This document shows positions 23,901 through 31,271 of a stretch of 34,062 nt of DNA, piece after piece. The position numbers and the translations under genes were made by a program. Numbering within the stretch: the first letter of the stretch is position 1; every line of letters starts with the position of its first letter. This DNA comes from a bacterium (GTDB lineage Bacteria > CSSED10-310 > JAJRTK01), in the NCBI GenBank assembly GCA_024278345.1, contig JAJRTK010000230.1, forward strand, positions 1-34,062, read 5' to 3'. Under the pieces are notes generated by a model. That model ran no database searches. It was given only the letters and a program-made list of their open reading frames with translations, and was not told where the DNA came from.

Positions 23901-25361
23901 ATCTATCAAACGGGGGTGAAGGATGGCGTAAGATTCGGCTCCCGTGTCCGGCGCGGATTCGCAGACCAGGAGGCCCTGGCGAAGGAGCTCCCTAACCGCC
24001 TCCGCCGGAGGACGCTCCCAGGAGTCTCCACCGTTTCTATTGGCCGCCTGAAGAACGGCCAGCAGCTCTTCCAGGGAGTGTGGAGCCGATCCCAACGACA
24101 AGATCCGAAGCAAGTCTAATTCTGGCGAAGGCAACCTGTTGAAAAGCGCCGGGAGCGCCTTTTCCAGATCGCGCCCGCGATCTTTCTCCAGAGCCGGAAT
24201 CCGGGTTCTCCACCGCCAGGGTTCGCGGATCTCCTTGGCCTGGACTTTCCACCAGGTCTCCAGATGCTGACAGGAAAGCAGTAAGATGAAATCATCTCGT
24301 TGCCGTGCAAGATCCAGGAGCAACCTCTGGCTCGGGAAGTCGGCCCGGTCAAATCCAAAGACGACTGCCACCCATGGATTTTGCGCGCTGGTGTCTGAGA
24401 TTTTCTTTTCGAGATCCTCTCTGAGAAAGGCGTAGCTCGCCTTTTTTCCTGTATGCCCGTAACGTTCCCATGGCGGAAGCATGGCCTTTACCACGCCAAA
24501 CGGAGCGGTCCCATACCGATCTGCCGACAGATGGATGACTTTGTGTGAAGCAAGGCTAGAGGCGACAGCCTGGAGGGCGAATCTGGCGTCTTGGCCCACG
24601 AAGGCCAAGGGCGCCTTCTCTTTCGCCAGCCAGGAAAGGGCAAATCCGACTGCCTGCGACGACTCGGCGGGAGAAGGGCCGCTGGCACGGCCTTGAAGGG
24701 AGCTCCAAGCTGTTTTTGCACTGGGGCGAATATCGGGGTCTAGGGAGAGTAACCTCCCCAAACCCAGAAGAGAATCCAGTTGTTCCTGGGCTGTTCGTTG
24801 TGACGGATCAATTCCTGCGAGGGCACTCAGAATGGCTCCCGCGGAATAGATATCGCCACTTGGGGACCGGGGCATCCCCAAACGCATTTCCGGGGCTGTG
24901 AACTTTCCTTCCAGGCAACCGGGAGAAGCCGCGAAAGCATATAGGCCTCCGAGCTGAAATTGATCGGGCGTGGGCCGAAAGAGAAATTCCGGGCAGAGAG
25001 CACCGTGTACCAGGCCTTTCTCGTGAAGTTGGGCCAGAGTTTTCAGAAGTCCCGCCGCAACTTTCCGAAGCTCGTCTTTTTGAAAGACGGCCCCTTCCAG
25101 TGACTGTCCGCCCGGCTTCTCGACAACGTAAAAGCTTCGGTTGAACCATTTTCCCCAGTCGAGCCAGGAAAGGCAGCCTGGTGCCATCTTCCTCAAAAGG
25201 TGGGCTCTTTGCTGGAGGGCCTTCCAGCGGTCTTCCGTGGGTTCGACACTCAGGACGTGAACCAGGCATTCCTCGCCTTCCGGCGACTTTCCTTGGTAGG
25301 TCGTCCCAAACCATCTTTGGCAAAGAGCGCCAACGATTCGATGACCCTGCTTCAAGCGCAT
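20967..25361 (-). CDS. Giant regulator: degenerate protein kinase, ATPase-like region, TPRs, GAF-like region, sigma-54 AAA+ and Fis HTH
   Basis: A 1464-residue protein. Residues ~10-220 have the kinase fold (FYVVEKPGGQSLEG hinge, TAPEM, GDIYSAGAIL, DIRPSA), but the active site is lost: the HRD-K-N loop reads VHGALCPEFLF, no DFG is seen, and the usual lysine strand reads LVHVL. A degenerate STAND/AAA-like segment and many TPR-like repeats follow (about 230-950), then a probable GAF domain (about 980-1120). The C-terminal module is an intact bacterial enhancer-binding protein: Walker A GESGVGKS (~1177), GAFTGA (~1224), Walker B TLFLDE (~1244), the later block SWPGNLRELRN, and a Fis-type HTH (NNRSRTARRLGITRQGLLGM). 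It should activate sigma-54 promoters in response to an unknown signal. The ATG at 25361 has GGAG 11 bases upstream; a TTG at 25397 is an alternative. Confidence 0.9.
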   Translation of the reverse strand: MRLKQGHRIVGALCQRWFGTTYQGKSPEGEECLVHVLSVEPTEDRWKALQQRAHLLRKMAPGCLSWLDWGKWFNRSFYVVEKPGGQSLEGAVFQKDELRKVAAGLLKTLAQLHEKGLVHGALCPEFLFRPTPDQFQLGGLYAFAASPGCLEGKFTAPEMRLGMPRSPSGDIYSAGAILSALAGIDPSQRTAQEQLDSLLGLGRLLSLDPDIRPSAKTAWSSLQGRASGPSPAESSQAVGFALSWLAKEKAPLAFVGQDARFALQAVASSLASHKVIHLSADRYGTAPFGVVKAMLPPWERYGHTGKKASYAFLREDLEKKISDTSAQNPWVAVVFGFDRADFPSQRLLLDLARQRDDFILLLSCQHLETWWKVQAKEIREPWRWRTRIPALEKDRGRDLEKALPALFNRLPSPELDLLRILSLGSAPHSLEELLAVLQAANRNGGDSWERPPAEAVRELLRQGLLVCESAPDTGAESYAILHPRLIDLIKQNVPEEELRRLHGTLAFLLEIGALGDDNPPFSLNEHLLQAGEVRPELLSEVILGMASAGDLEKARALIADHSRELGTLNGERRLELLESAELFEKATDLCSELLDRAAQAEIAPLRLRLGQVFFRQSLFDNAHSELSQAWRSRDNLTGRQILALALDLVQVCCQQSRLAEASKWLSSATTALGTHADAVAMTRFMSIQADLERRLGKGTKGVEKLKNTLKSLSSDDPQQVSLLTKLGELEIARDAYDDALESHRRALELALRQGLRTHAAQARFNLARVLFLMEQIEAARSELEELLRQPLASSFRARTMGLMGTIYGDEGRLVEARKWFLRARENLDAREISIHCQIGLDEALLLADHGLPEAAKKILEGLEAPRSGFRREAYLSTSALAEVMEGKLDVAAGILESLDSPVDPVYWEALGLLDLKRGDPAKAVLSFQEGLKLTGPLNSSYRRGLLMVHQAKAVLRCGRRRRAVNVLQKGFELLARAPLLVASLQDGLDPALNLDAQELGPVVFLEALVGLGELLKKTWEPNAVQRWVVDGLEELPGVEEVHLTLLDPVTAEVLSGPAAPPISIDVTELGRVPRRCESVSKHTWICGLLEGHVPLGYLFLRGRYSFGDGFSDFFGTYSAFAATALLRARDADSGRSPSWNSSEANEDFLPGRSEAMRRVLELAEVLARSDDHVLLLGESGVGKSHLARKIHEMSRRKSGKFLQVDLASEPKELVSSILFGHEKGAFTGAAERKEGFIAAAEGGTLFLDEIGDIGPEVQQKLLVFLQNKSYHMVGSTARKQANVRVILATNRDLAKESSMGRFRKDLYYRLSGLLLKVPPLRERRTDIPAYSQFFFREVCRAEGRQLRGISAAAVARMAGYSWPGNLRELRNCLHRAVLVAPRKGWIEPEHLFQDQEVFAPGVQPRSTSLREAREALDKRMIWEALRKEGNNRSRTARRLGITRQGLLGMMKRYDIDGLQEGKEP

Positions 25362-25719
25362 TCCGGTGCATTCTCCTTCACTGCGGCAAGAAAACAACTA
25401 GCGGTTATGGTTTTCCGGTCGTGCTCTTCTTTTCGGGCGCAGTTATTGGCAAACCCTTTGTTTTCTTTGTGTTGCGTTCCGCTCACATCGGTTCGACCCG
25501 CGCCTGTGGCGCGAGTTCCCCGCGGCGCCCGCTCCTCGCCTTTGTCGCCGCCTTCGATCCATTGCCCTAGGGCTGGATCACCACCGGCGGATGGCTTTTC
25601 GACCGCCGCACTGGCGGCGGCGGAGGGAGATCTGCTTCTGAGTCAGCCGCGATTCCAAGACTCGGGTATCACAGTTTTCACAGAACCTCGCCGAACCCAA
25701 TGCGGTGGCGAATCCTGGG
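25362..25719. other. 358-bp intergenic region between glyA and the sigma-54 regulator gene
   Basis: Nearly half is repeat copy D (25421-25576). The part between the repeat and the glyA stop has a short GC hairpin (CCGCC / GGCGG near 25602-25616) without a T-tract. The 59 bases next to the regulator start show no promoter I can recognise, so its promoter may lie inside the repeat. Confidence 0.5.
25421..25576 (+). repeat. Interspersed repeat, copy D (156 bp, near-identical inverted partner of copy A)
   Basis: It matches the reverse complement of 139-294 over 156 bases with about seven mismatches, all substitutions. It contains AAACCCTTTGTTTTCTTTG, the shared core TTCCGCTCACATCGG, the hairpin CGCGCC-TGT-GGCGCG and GCTCCTCGCC, then ends CCATTGCCCTAGGGCTGG. 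It lies directly upstream of the large sigma-54 regulator gene. The match to copy A effectively ends with the repeat. Confidence 0.85.
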
Positions 25720-26955
25720 TTACAGCTCGAATGGGAATTGGCGGCAAAGCTCGACGACTTCGTTCCGCACGGCTTCGATGGTTTTGTCGTTTTCTGGGTC
25801 GGAGAGAATTCGGTCGATCATGGAAGCCAAGAGGCGCATTTCTCCTTCTTTCATGCCTCGGGTCGTCACGGTCGGCGTGCCGATGCGCAATCCGCTCGTC
25901 ACAAAAGGGCTTCGGTCGTCGAAGGGGACCATGTTTTTGTTTGCGGTGATGTGAGCGCAATCGAGGGCTTCTTCGGCGATCTTGCCGGTCATGGTGGTAT
26001 CCCGGAAGTCGAGAAGCATCAAGTGGTTATCGGTTCCTCCGGAAACAAGGGAATAGCCTCGCTCCAGGAGAGCCGAGGAGAGTGCCTTGGCGTTTTTGAG
26101 GGTCTGCTCCTGATAGTCCCGGAACTCTGGTTCTTGAGCTTCCTTCAACGCCACTGCCTTGGCCGCGATGATGTGCATCAAAGGGCCGCCTTGCATGTTG
26201 GGGAAGACGGCTTTGTTGATTTTCTTGCGCAGTGGCAGATCGCACAAGATCAGGCCCCCCCGCGGTCCTCGCAAGGTCTTGTGCGTCGTGCTGGTGACGA
26301 TTTGGCAATGGCCCACGGGCGTGGGATGGAGCTCGGCGGCAACCAGGCCGGCGATATGGGCCATGTCGGCCATCAGCAGGGCCCCGACTTCGTCGGCGAT
26401 TTCTCGGAAGGTGCCGAAGTCGATGGTTCGCGGGTAAGCGCTGGCCCCGACGACAATGAGCTTGGGATGGTATTGACGTGCCTTCGCACGAACATCGTCT
26501 AGATCGATCCGCGCATCATCCTTCCGCACCCCGTAATGAATGGCGTTGAAGTATTTGCCAGAGAAGTTGACAGGGCTTCCATGGGTCAAGTGGCCGCCTT
26601 GGGAGAGATCCAAGCCCAGGATGGTGTCGCCCATTTCCAAGGTCGCGAAGTAGGCGGCCATATTTGCCTGTGCTCCCGAATGGGGTTGGACATTCGCATG
26701 CTCGGCGCCGAACAGGCTTTTTGCTCGTTGGATTGCCAGGCGCTCTGCCGTATCTACATGCTGGCAACCACCATAGTAACGGCGTCCTGGTAGGCCTTCG
26801 GCATATTTGTTGGTCAAAACTGACGCACAAGCTTCCCTCACTGCGGTGGAAGTGTAGTTTTCGCTGGCGATCAGCTCGATGGTTTCTTCCTGTCTGCGTT
26901 GTTCCGCCAGGATCGCTTGGTGGATCTCCGGATCCCGGTCAGCCAATGACTTCAT
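25720..26955 (-). CDS. glyA: Serine hydroxymethyltransferase
   Basis: A 411-residue PLP enzyme that interconverts serine and glycine with transfer of a one-carbon unit to tetrahydrofolate. Conserved blocks include [10 protein letters not shown] near the N-terminus, [38 protein letters not shown] and the PLP-lysine motif [14 protein letters not shown] (K226). [14 protein letters not shown] lies near the C-terminus. The ATG at 26955 has GGGAG about 10 bases upstream; the TTG three bases before it is not needed. It overlaps the end of ribF by 17 bp, so the two genes are coupled. Length is typical. Confidence 0.98.
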   Translation of the reverse strand: MKSLADRDPEIHQAILAEQRRQEETIELIASENYTSTAVREACASVLTNKYAEGLPGRRYYGGCQHVDTAERLAIQRAKSLFGAEHANVQPHSGAQANMAAYFATLEMGDTILGLDLSQGGHLTHGSPVNFSGKYFNAIHYGVRKDDARIDLDDVRAKARQYHPKLIVVGASAYPRTIDFGTFREIADEVGALLMADMAHIAGLVAAELHPTPVGHCQIVTSTTHKTLRGPRGGLILCDLPLRKKINKAVFPNMQGGPLMHIIAAKAVALKEAQEPEFRDYQEQTLKNAKALSSALLERGYSLVSGGTDNHLMLLDFRDTTMTGKIAEEALDCAHITANKNMVPFDDRSPFVTSGLRIGTPTVTTRGMKEGEMRLLASMIDRILSDPENDKTIEAVRNEVVELCRQFPFEL

Positions 26956-27895
26956 CAAGTTCGTCTCCCTCGCCGTGATCGTTCGGCCAGTTCAGTTTTC
27001 GGACGGCCGCCACGTCTTTTGCGATCCGCGCCTGAAGCGCGGTGGGTCCCAAAAAACGCCGAATCGGCCTCAAATAGTCCGCAAAACGGATTCTCAGAAC
27101 TGTTCCATACAAATCAGGGTTCTGATCCAAAATATGTACTTCGATTCCGATTTCATCGACGCCAAATGTCGGTCGCGGGCCGACATGAACAGCCGCTAGG
27201 CCTTTTCCTCCCGGCCAGCACGCCATCCCCGCGTAGACGCCTTCGCGAAGCAGCAATTCCGAGATCCGTAGATTGGCCGTGGCAAAGCCGAGCTCCCGGC
27301 CTCGTGCTTCACCTTTCACGACCTTTCCCTCGACGCTGTAAAGATAGCCTAGAAGCTCGTTGGCCCAGCGAACCGCTCCATCGACCAGGGCTTGCCGAAT
27401 GCCGGTACTGGAGACTCGGTGGCCAGCGTACTCAACCGGTTCGACGACCACGAGTTGAATGCCACGGCCCGAGCAAAATCTCTCCAGAAGTTCAGTACTC
27501 CCCTTCCGATGGCGGCCAAAGCTGAAGTCATGTCCAACGACCAGGGTCCGGGGATGGAAGCGGTCGATGATCATCCGCTCCAGGAACGCCGTCGGATCCA
27601 TGGCTGCCAGTTTCTGATCGAATCGCAGAACGAGCGCGAGATCAACACCTTGCCGGGCGATGAGACGCAGCTTTTCCCCCAATGTCGTGATCCGCGCGGG
27701 AGCTATTGAGGGGTGTAGAAGGCGCAAAGGGTGGGGTTCAAATGTAACGATGGCGGAGTTTCCATCTTCATCCTTCGTGCGTCTGACAAGCTCTTGAAGC
27801 AAAAAGACATGGCCTCGGTGGACTCCGTCGAAATTCCCGATGGAGACAACTGATCCCAAGAGGGGTTCGTCGAGGACGTCAAAAAAATGTTGCAT
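26939..27895 (-). CDS. ribF: Bifunctional riboflavin kinase / FAD synthetase
   Basis: A 318-residue bifunctional enzyme making FMN from riboflavin and then FAD. The N-terminal adenylyltransferase domain has [11 protein letters not shown] (residues 20-30) and [15 protein letters not shown]. The C-terminal riboflavin kinase domain (about 185-300) has [16 protein letters not shown] and, further on, [11 protein letters not shown]. The ATG at 27895 (MQHFFDVL) is chosen because the upstream extension of the frame is encoded by repeat copy E and does not resemble RibF; the ribosome-binding site is weak. It is followed by glyA with a 17-bp overlap. FAD and FMN are cofactors of respiratory flavoproteins, including complex I (FMN). 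Confidence 0.96.
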   Translation of the reverse strand: MQHFFDVLDEPLLGSVVSIGNFDGVHRGHVFLLQELVRRTKDEDGNSAIVTFEPHPLRLLHPSIAPARITTLGEKLRLIARQGVDLALVLRFDQKLAAMDPTAFLERMIIDRFHPRTLVVGHDFSFGRHRKGSTELLERFCSGRGIQLVVVEPVEYAGHRVSSTGIRQALVDGAVRWANELLGYLYSVEGKVVKGEARGRELGFATANLRISELLLREGVYAGMACWPGGKGLAAVHVGPRPTFGVDEIGIEVHILDQNPDLYGTVLRIRFADYLRPIRRFLGPTALQARIAKDVAAVRKLNWPNDHGEGDELDEVIG

Positions 27896-27916
27896 CTTTG
27901 TTGCCGAAAATGCCAC

Positions 27917-27977
27917 GGGCGAGTAGCGCGCAACGGACGTGAGCGATGGGAGCGGAAGCCAACCCAAAGAAAAGAGA
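27917..27977 (-). repeat. Interspersed repeat family, short copy E
   Basis: On the minus strand it reads TTTTCTTTGGGTTGG, TTCCGCTCCCATCG, a GC-rich spacer and GCGCTACTCGCCC. This is the same order as copies A-D. It occupies the space just upstream of ribF and could contribute to its promoter or leader. Confidence 0.55.
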
Positions 27978-28019
27978 ATTTTCTTGAACCGATTCCAGCA
28001 CCCTTGGCGTGAAATGGTC

Positions 28020-28406
28020 CTAGACTAGGGCCAAATGAGTGAATTGCTTATAATACTGGACCACGGAGAAGGAAATGGACTGGATCGAAGCCTTGATTTC
28101 ATTCAGGTCCAGGTTTTCTGACTCCAAGACATCGATGAGAACGACATATTTGTCATGGATGCCGAAGGCGCCATGGGTGACATCCTGGACGTTCGCCTCT
28201 AGCAAACGGCGGTAAAAGGACGCATCCACGTCATCGGGGATCTTCATCAGTCTGACTTCGACGATGACGACGGGTTGGACGTGGCTGACAACGATGCCCT
28301 CCACCCGATCCTCCGGCACATCCACCTTCCAGATGCCTTCGTCGAGTTTTTCGTAGCGAAATTGGCATTTGTCGAGGTAGATCTCGATATCTTCGTTCCT
28401 GATCAT
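28020..28406 (-). CDS. YbjN-like small protein
   Basis: A 128-residue soluble protein with an alternating helix-strand pattern like the YbjN / type III secretion chaperone-like fold: an N-terminal helix (NEDIEIYLDKCQFRYEKL), strands with VSHVQPVVIVEVRLMKIP, a helix with ASFYRRLLEANVQD, then HGAFGIHDKYVVLIDVLES and a C-terminal helix. There is no catalytic motif. Members are thought to act as chaperone- or regulator-like proteins, but the biochemical function is unknown. The ATG at 28406 has a near-perfect GGAGGT 7 bases upstream, which rules out the longer frame starting 99 bases earlier. It is divergent from pspA. Confidence 0.7.
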   Translation of the reverse strand: MIRNEDIEIYLDKCQFRYEKLDEGIWKVDVPEDRVEGIVVSHVQPVVIVEVRLMKIPDDVDASFYRRLLEANVQDVTHGAFGIHDKYVVLIDVLESENLDLNEIKASIQSISFSVVQYYKQFTHLALV

Positions 28407-28468
28407 GCGGTTACCTCCAAACCAAGGCGCGGCCATCTGCCGCGAAAGGTCGCCTTCCAATCCTCCAC

Positions 28469-28496
28469 AGTATAGGAGTGCAAGCTCCGAGGGCAA
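28469..28496 (-). promoter_or_regulatory. Candidate sigma-70-type promoter of the YbjN-like gene
   Basis: On the minus strand TTGCCC (28491-28496), a 16-bp spacer and TATACT (28469-28474; 5 of 6 consensus positions) precede the gene with a leader of about 55 bases. The leader also holds a short hairpin (GCGG / CCGC). Confidence 0.4.
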
Positions 28497-28567
28497 TCGT
28501 CCCATTCACTGCTCGATGACGGAACACCCATCCAGCAAGGGGAGGGTTTGGATCGGGCAATCAGAGA

Positions 28568-28597
28568 TTGACACGCGCTCCCTCTCTTTTCTATCGT
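28568..28597 (+). promoter_or_regulatory. Candidate sigma-70-type promoter of pspA
   Basis: A perfect -35 TTGACA (28568-28573), an 18-bp spacer and TATCGT (28592-28597; 4 of 6 positions) lie about 60 bases upstream of the pspA ATG. I saw no -24/-12 element here, although pspA is sigma-54-dependent in enterobacteria. Confidence 0.4.
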
Positions 28598-28659
28598 TGC
28601 CCGGAGCGGTTCAATCCAGCGTACGACAAACGGTCGGCCAGTGTCGGATAGGGTGTGCC

Positions 28660-29403
28660 ATGTCGGGGTTCTTACAACGCATCATCGATCTCATTCGCGC
28701 TAGCCTGAACAGTCTCATTGACAAGGCCGAAGATCCAGAAAAGATGCTCGAGCAGATGATGCGCGACATGCAAGCCAACTACCGCCGATCCAAAATCGAA
28801 GTGGCCAAAGTTCTGGCGGAAAAGCACCGGCTTCGTGCCCAGATGGAAAGATCCGAAAAGGACAGTACGGCTTGGGAACGTAAAGCGGTTCTTGCTCTCA
28901 AGGCGGGCGACGAAGGTTTGGCCAGGAAGGCGTTGGAGCGAAAGCGAGCTTCCAAGGAGTTGGCGACGGGCCTTTCCGGTCAGTACGAAGAGCAGGCATT
29001 AGCTGCGGATCGGCTTCTCCAGGCTCTCACAGCCCTGGAGAACAAAATCGCCGAAGTGCGGGTCAAGCGTTCTCTTCTTTCGAGCCGCCATCGCCGAGCT
29101 CTGGCTCAGCAAAAGATCCAGAAGGCCTTAGAGCTTTCATGCGGCCCCACCGCATTCGATTCCATCGCCCGGCTCGAAGCGCACGTGGAAGATTTGGAAG
29201 CTGAAACTACCGCAGTTTCCGAGCTAAAGGAAGCGACTTTGGAGGGGCGCTTTCTCAAACTTGGTGAAGTCGATGTAGAAAGCGATCTCTTGGCGTTGAA
29301 GTCCCGCCTGGCGGAACCGGCTCTCCTTGCCAGCTCGAGCTCCGGCGAAGCCATGGAGCCCGGAACACAGCCAAGCGCGACGGAGAAAGCTGAACTGATC
29401 TAG
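28660..29403 (+). CDS. pspA: PspA/IM30 family membrane-stress protein
   Basis: A 247-residue protein of the PspA/Vipp1 (ESCRT-III-like) family, which binds and stabilises stressed inner membranes. The N-terminal amphipathic helix MSGFLQRIIDLIRASLNSLI is followed by the family hallmark EDPEKMLEQMMRDMQANYRR. Long coiled-coil helices run from about residue 30 to 190. The C-terminal 40 residues are serine/alanine-rich and unlike the core. The ATG at 28660 has a modest ribosome-binding site (AGGG); the frame is open further upstream but the protein clearly starts here. No pspB, pspC or pspF gene is adjacent. It is convergent with the FHA genes, and a run of nine C follows the stop. Confidence 0.93.
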   Translation: MSGFLQRIIDLIRASLNSLIDKAEDPEKMLEQMMRDMQANYRRSKIEVAKVLAEKHRLRAQMERSEKDSTAWERKAVLALKAGDEGLARKALERKRASKELATGLSGQYEEQALAADRLLQALTALENKIAEVRVKRSLLSSRHRRALAQQKIQKALELSCGPTAFDSIARLEAHVEDLEAETTAVSELKEATLEGRFLKLGEVDVESDLLALKSRLAEPALLASSSSGEAMEPGTQPSATEKAELI

Positions 29404-29582
29404 ACCCCCCCCCGAATCATGGTGCGGAATTAGCCGCGCAAGCCGCTAGGAGCCTGTTGCGCAGCCGCTCAAGCTCAAGACCCGGATTTCTCCGCCAGCC
29501 CAGTACGCCGCATATAGCGCGGGTAGACACATCGACCCCGATATCCGGACTTGAGATTTCCCAGTTCTGGCAATGTGCAACA

Positions 29583-30734
29583 CTAGTAGCCAAACATGAG
29601 GAGACCGATCAAGATCAGAATGGCTAGGAGGACAAAGCCTCCCACGGCCAAGACGACGATCCATGGATTTCCCTCTTCTTCTGGGTATTCCTCGTCTTCC
29701 TCAAGATCCTCGTCGTCTTCCTCAAGATCCTCGTCGTCTTCCGCTTCGGTTTCTTCTTCCTCCTCGTCTTCGGCGTAGTCCTCGTCTTGGGCGTAGTCCT
29801 CGTCTTGGGCGTAGTCGTCCTCGTCTTCGGCGTAGTCGTCCTCGTCTTCGGCGTAGTCGTCCTCGTTTTCGGCGGGTTCAGCCTCCTCCGGGTCACCTTC
29901 AGCACCGAGATCGCTTTCTTCGAAAAGCTCGTCGTCGCCGTAGGGATCGGGGGTATTTTCAGCGTTTTCCGGTGGCTCTTGGGCCATCCCGTCATCGAGA
30001 TCAAAAGACTCTTCTTCGTAAGGGTCTACCGTCTGGTGGCTGGCGGGAGGTTCCTCGTGGAGGATTTCGTCTTCGTGGGAATCCTGGGGTCGAGGGGAGT
30101 ACGAAGCCCCGTTGGCCTCGACGGGCTCCTGCTCTTGCTCGTAGACTCCTGGTTCCTGGTCCTGGAAGGGGGCAACATTGGGCAGATGTTGAGGGTCTCC
30201 TTGGTGGAGATCATGGGGTTCGGCGGAAACGAGTGACGACTCCTGGTAGTGGGGGTCTTGGGAAGAAATATCGGGGGATGTAGGTTCTTCGATGCGGCGG
30301 ATCTCCATCGACTCGGTTTTGCGAACGATGGTACCCTCAACATCGTCGGTTGTTTCGGAGTCGCTGGGTTTTGCCAACATGGCTGTCGGGTCGGCGAACT
30401 TGAGGCGAGTCGTCCCGAGCTGCACTTCGTCGCCCGATTGAAGGCGCTGGATCTGTTGAACCTGCTGACCGTTGATGAGGAGACCGTTTCGACTGCCCAG
30501 GTCGAGAATGTGAATACCTCCATGGTCCCAACGGATCTTTGCATGTTCCCGGGAGATACACTCATCGCTCAGGACATGGTCACAGTGGCGGCTGCGGCCA
30601 AGGAGTACTTCGGTGTTCATCGCCTTGAGCTTCAAGGCCTGACCGGCATTATTGCCGTTGAGAACCGTCAGGTAGGGAGTCTCTTCTTCTACACCGTAGG
30701 CCCCCAAAACTTTTGACAGGAAGGCGCTTGCCAC
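29583..30734 (-). CDS. Tail-anchored FHA-domain protein with long acidic repeat linker
   Basis: A 383-residue protein. The N-terminal FHA domain (about residues 22-115) has the phosphothreonine-binding residues in VLLGRSRHCDHVL (R47), CISREHAKI (S61, H64) and GSRNGLLING (N83). It should bind phosphothreonine peptides in the cytoplasm. The next 235 residues are disordered, rich in Glu, Asp, Pro and Gln, and end in tandem repeats of DDYAEDE or DYAQDE and stretches of pure Glu/Asp. The last 30 residues hold one transmembrane helix (PWIVVLAVGGFVLLAILILI), making it a tail-anchored inner-membrane protein. The start is GTG at 30734 (GGAAG upstream), 15 bp after the second FHA gene, so they form one operon. 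Confidence 0.9.
   Translation of the reverse strand: MASAFLSKVLGAYGVEEETPYLTVLNGNNAGQALKLKAMNTEVLLGRSRHCDHVLSDECISREHAKIRWDHGGIHILDLGSRNGLLINGQQVQQIQRLQSGDEVQLGTTRLKFADPTAMLAKPSDSETTDDVEGTIVRKTESMEIRRIEEPTSPDISSQDPHYQESSLVSAEPHDLHQGDPQHLPNVAPFQDQEPGVYEQEQEPVEANGASYSPRPQDSHEDEILHEEPPASHQTVDPYEEESFDLDDGMAQEPPENAENTPDPYGDDELFEESDLGAEGDPEEAEPAENEDDYAEDEDDYAEDEDDYAQDEDYAQDEDYAEDEEEEETEAEDDEDLEEDDEDLEEDEEYPEEEGNPWIVVLAVGGFVLLAILILIGLLMFGY
29761..29873. repeat. In-frame 18/21-bp tandem repeats in the FHA gene
   Basis: Repeats of the TCGTCTTCGGCGTAGTCG type (18-21 bp; minus strand coding) encode five DYAEDE/DYAQDE units. A second 21-bp repeat lies at about 29695-29745 (EEDDEDL units). Such repeats can change copy number in frame, altering linker length. 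Confidence 0.8.
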
Positions 30735-30749
30735 GACTTCCGTTTTGTC

Positions 30750-31118
30750 CTAATCAAGGTTTTGTGACGGATCGAAGCGCTGGGTTGTGAGAATGGCCTC
30801 GTCTTCTTCGATGGCTTCGAATTCGATATCGAATGGGGCAATCGTGAGGATGTCGCCTGTACTCAAATAAACGGGTTTTTCCGCCTCGAGGAGATCCCCG
30901 TTGACCGCCGTGCCCTTGGAGCTGCCAACATCCATGACGCTCCATTGCCCGTCATGAAACTGAATCTGGGCATGTTGACGCGACACGCTGTTGTCTTGCA
31001 GCGTCACATCGCATTCTTCGCGTCGGCCCAGAGCAATAACCTCCTGCCGGAACTCGAAGGTCTCCTCGTAGGGGCCGATTCCATCAACTTGTGCGCGGAC
31101 TATGAGACGTGCGGGCAT
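30750..31118 (-). CDS. Stand-alone FHA-domain protein
   Basis: A 122-residue cytoplasmic protein consisting almost entirely of one FHA domain (about residues 25-100): VIALGRREECDV (R32), SVSRQHAQI (S46, H49) and GSSKGTAVNG. The usual asparagine of the SxNG motif is replaced by lysine (SSKGT), a change seen in some FHA domains and possibly affecting phosphopeptide specificity. The C-terminal tail contains ILTTQRFDPS, whose double threonine could be a kinase target, as in the GarA-type FHA proteins where the phosphorylated tail binds its own FHA domain; that comparison is inference. The ATG at 31118 has no strong ribosome-binding site. It is the first gene of the two-gene FHA operon. Confidence 0.88.
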   Translation of the reverse strand: MPARLIVRAQVDGIGPYEETFEFRQEVIALGRREECDVTLQDNSVSRQHAQIQFHDGQWSVMDVGSSKGTAVNGDLLEAEKPVYLSTGDILTIAPFDIEFEAIEEDEAILTTQRFDPSQNLD

Positions 31119-31172
31119 GGAGATAATCGCTTGTGAGAGGCAAAAGCCTGCGAAGAATCATGAGCGAAGGCT

Positions 31173-31202
31173 ATTCTAAGAGGCTCCTGTGTAGATTGGC
31201 AA
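31173..31202 (-). promoter_or_regulatory. Candidate sigma-70-type promoter of the FHA operon
   Basis: On the minus strand TTGCCA (31197-31202; 5 of 6), an 18-bp spacer and TAGAAT (31173-31178; 5 of 6) would give a leader of about 47 bases before the first FHA gene. This is the best promoter match in the window. Confidence 0.5.
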
Positions 31203-31271
31203 ACCTAAGCTTCGGAGCAGAATTCGGATTGTTTTCCACACGGCGGCAAGGCACGGTCTGCTCGCCTTTCA

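Noticed and set aside
28560-28659. Sigma-54 promoter upstream of pspA
   Set aside because: No TGGCAC-N5-TTGC-like pair was found; the visible match is TTGACA with an 18-bp spacer.
29405-29413. Phase-variable C-tract
   Set aside because: The run of nine C lies just after the pspA stop codon, outside any reading frame or promoter, so slippage there has no obvious effect.
29404-29582. tRNA gene or intrinsic terminator between pspA and the FHA gene
   Set aside because: There is a run of nine C and a loose inverted repeat GCGCAA/TTGCGC, but no cloverleaf and no stem with a T-tract.
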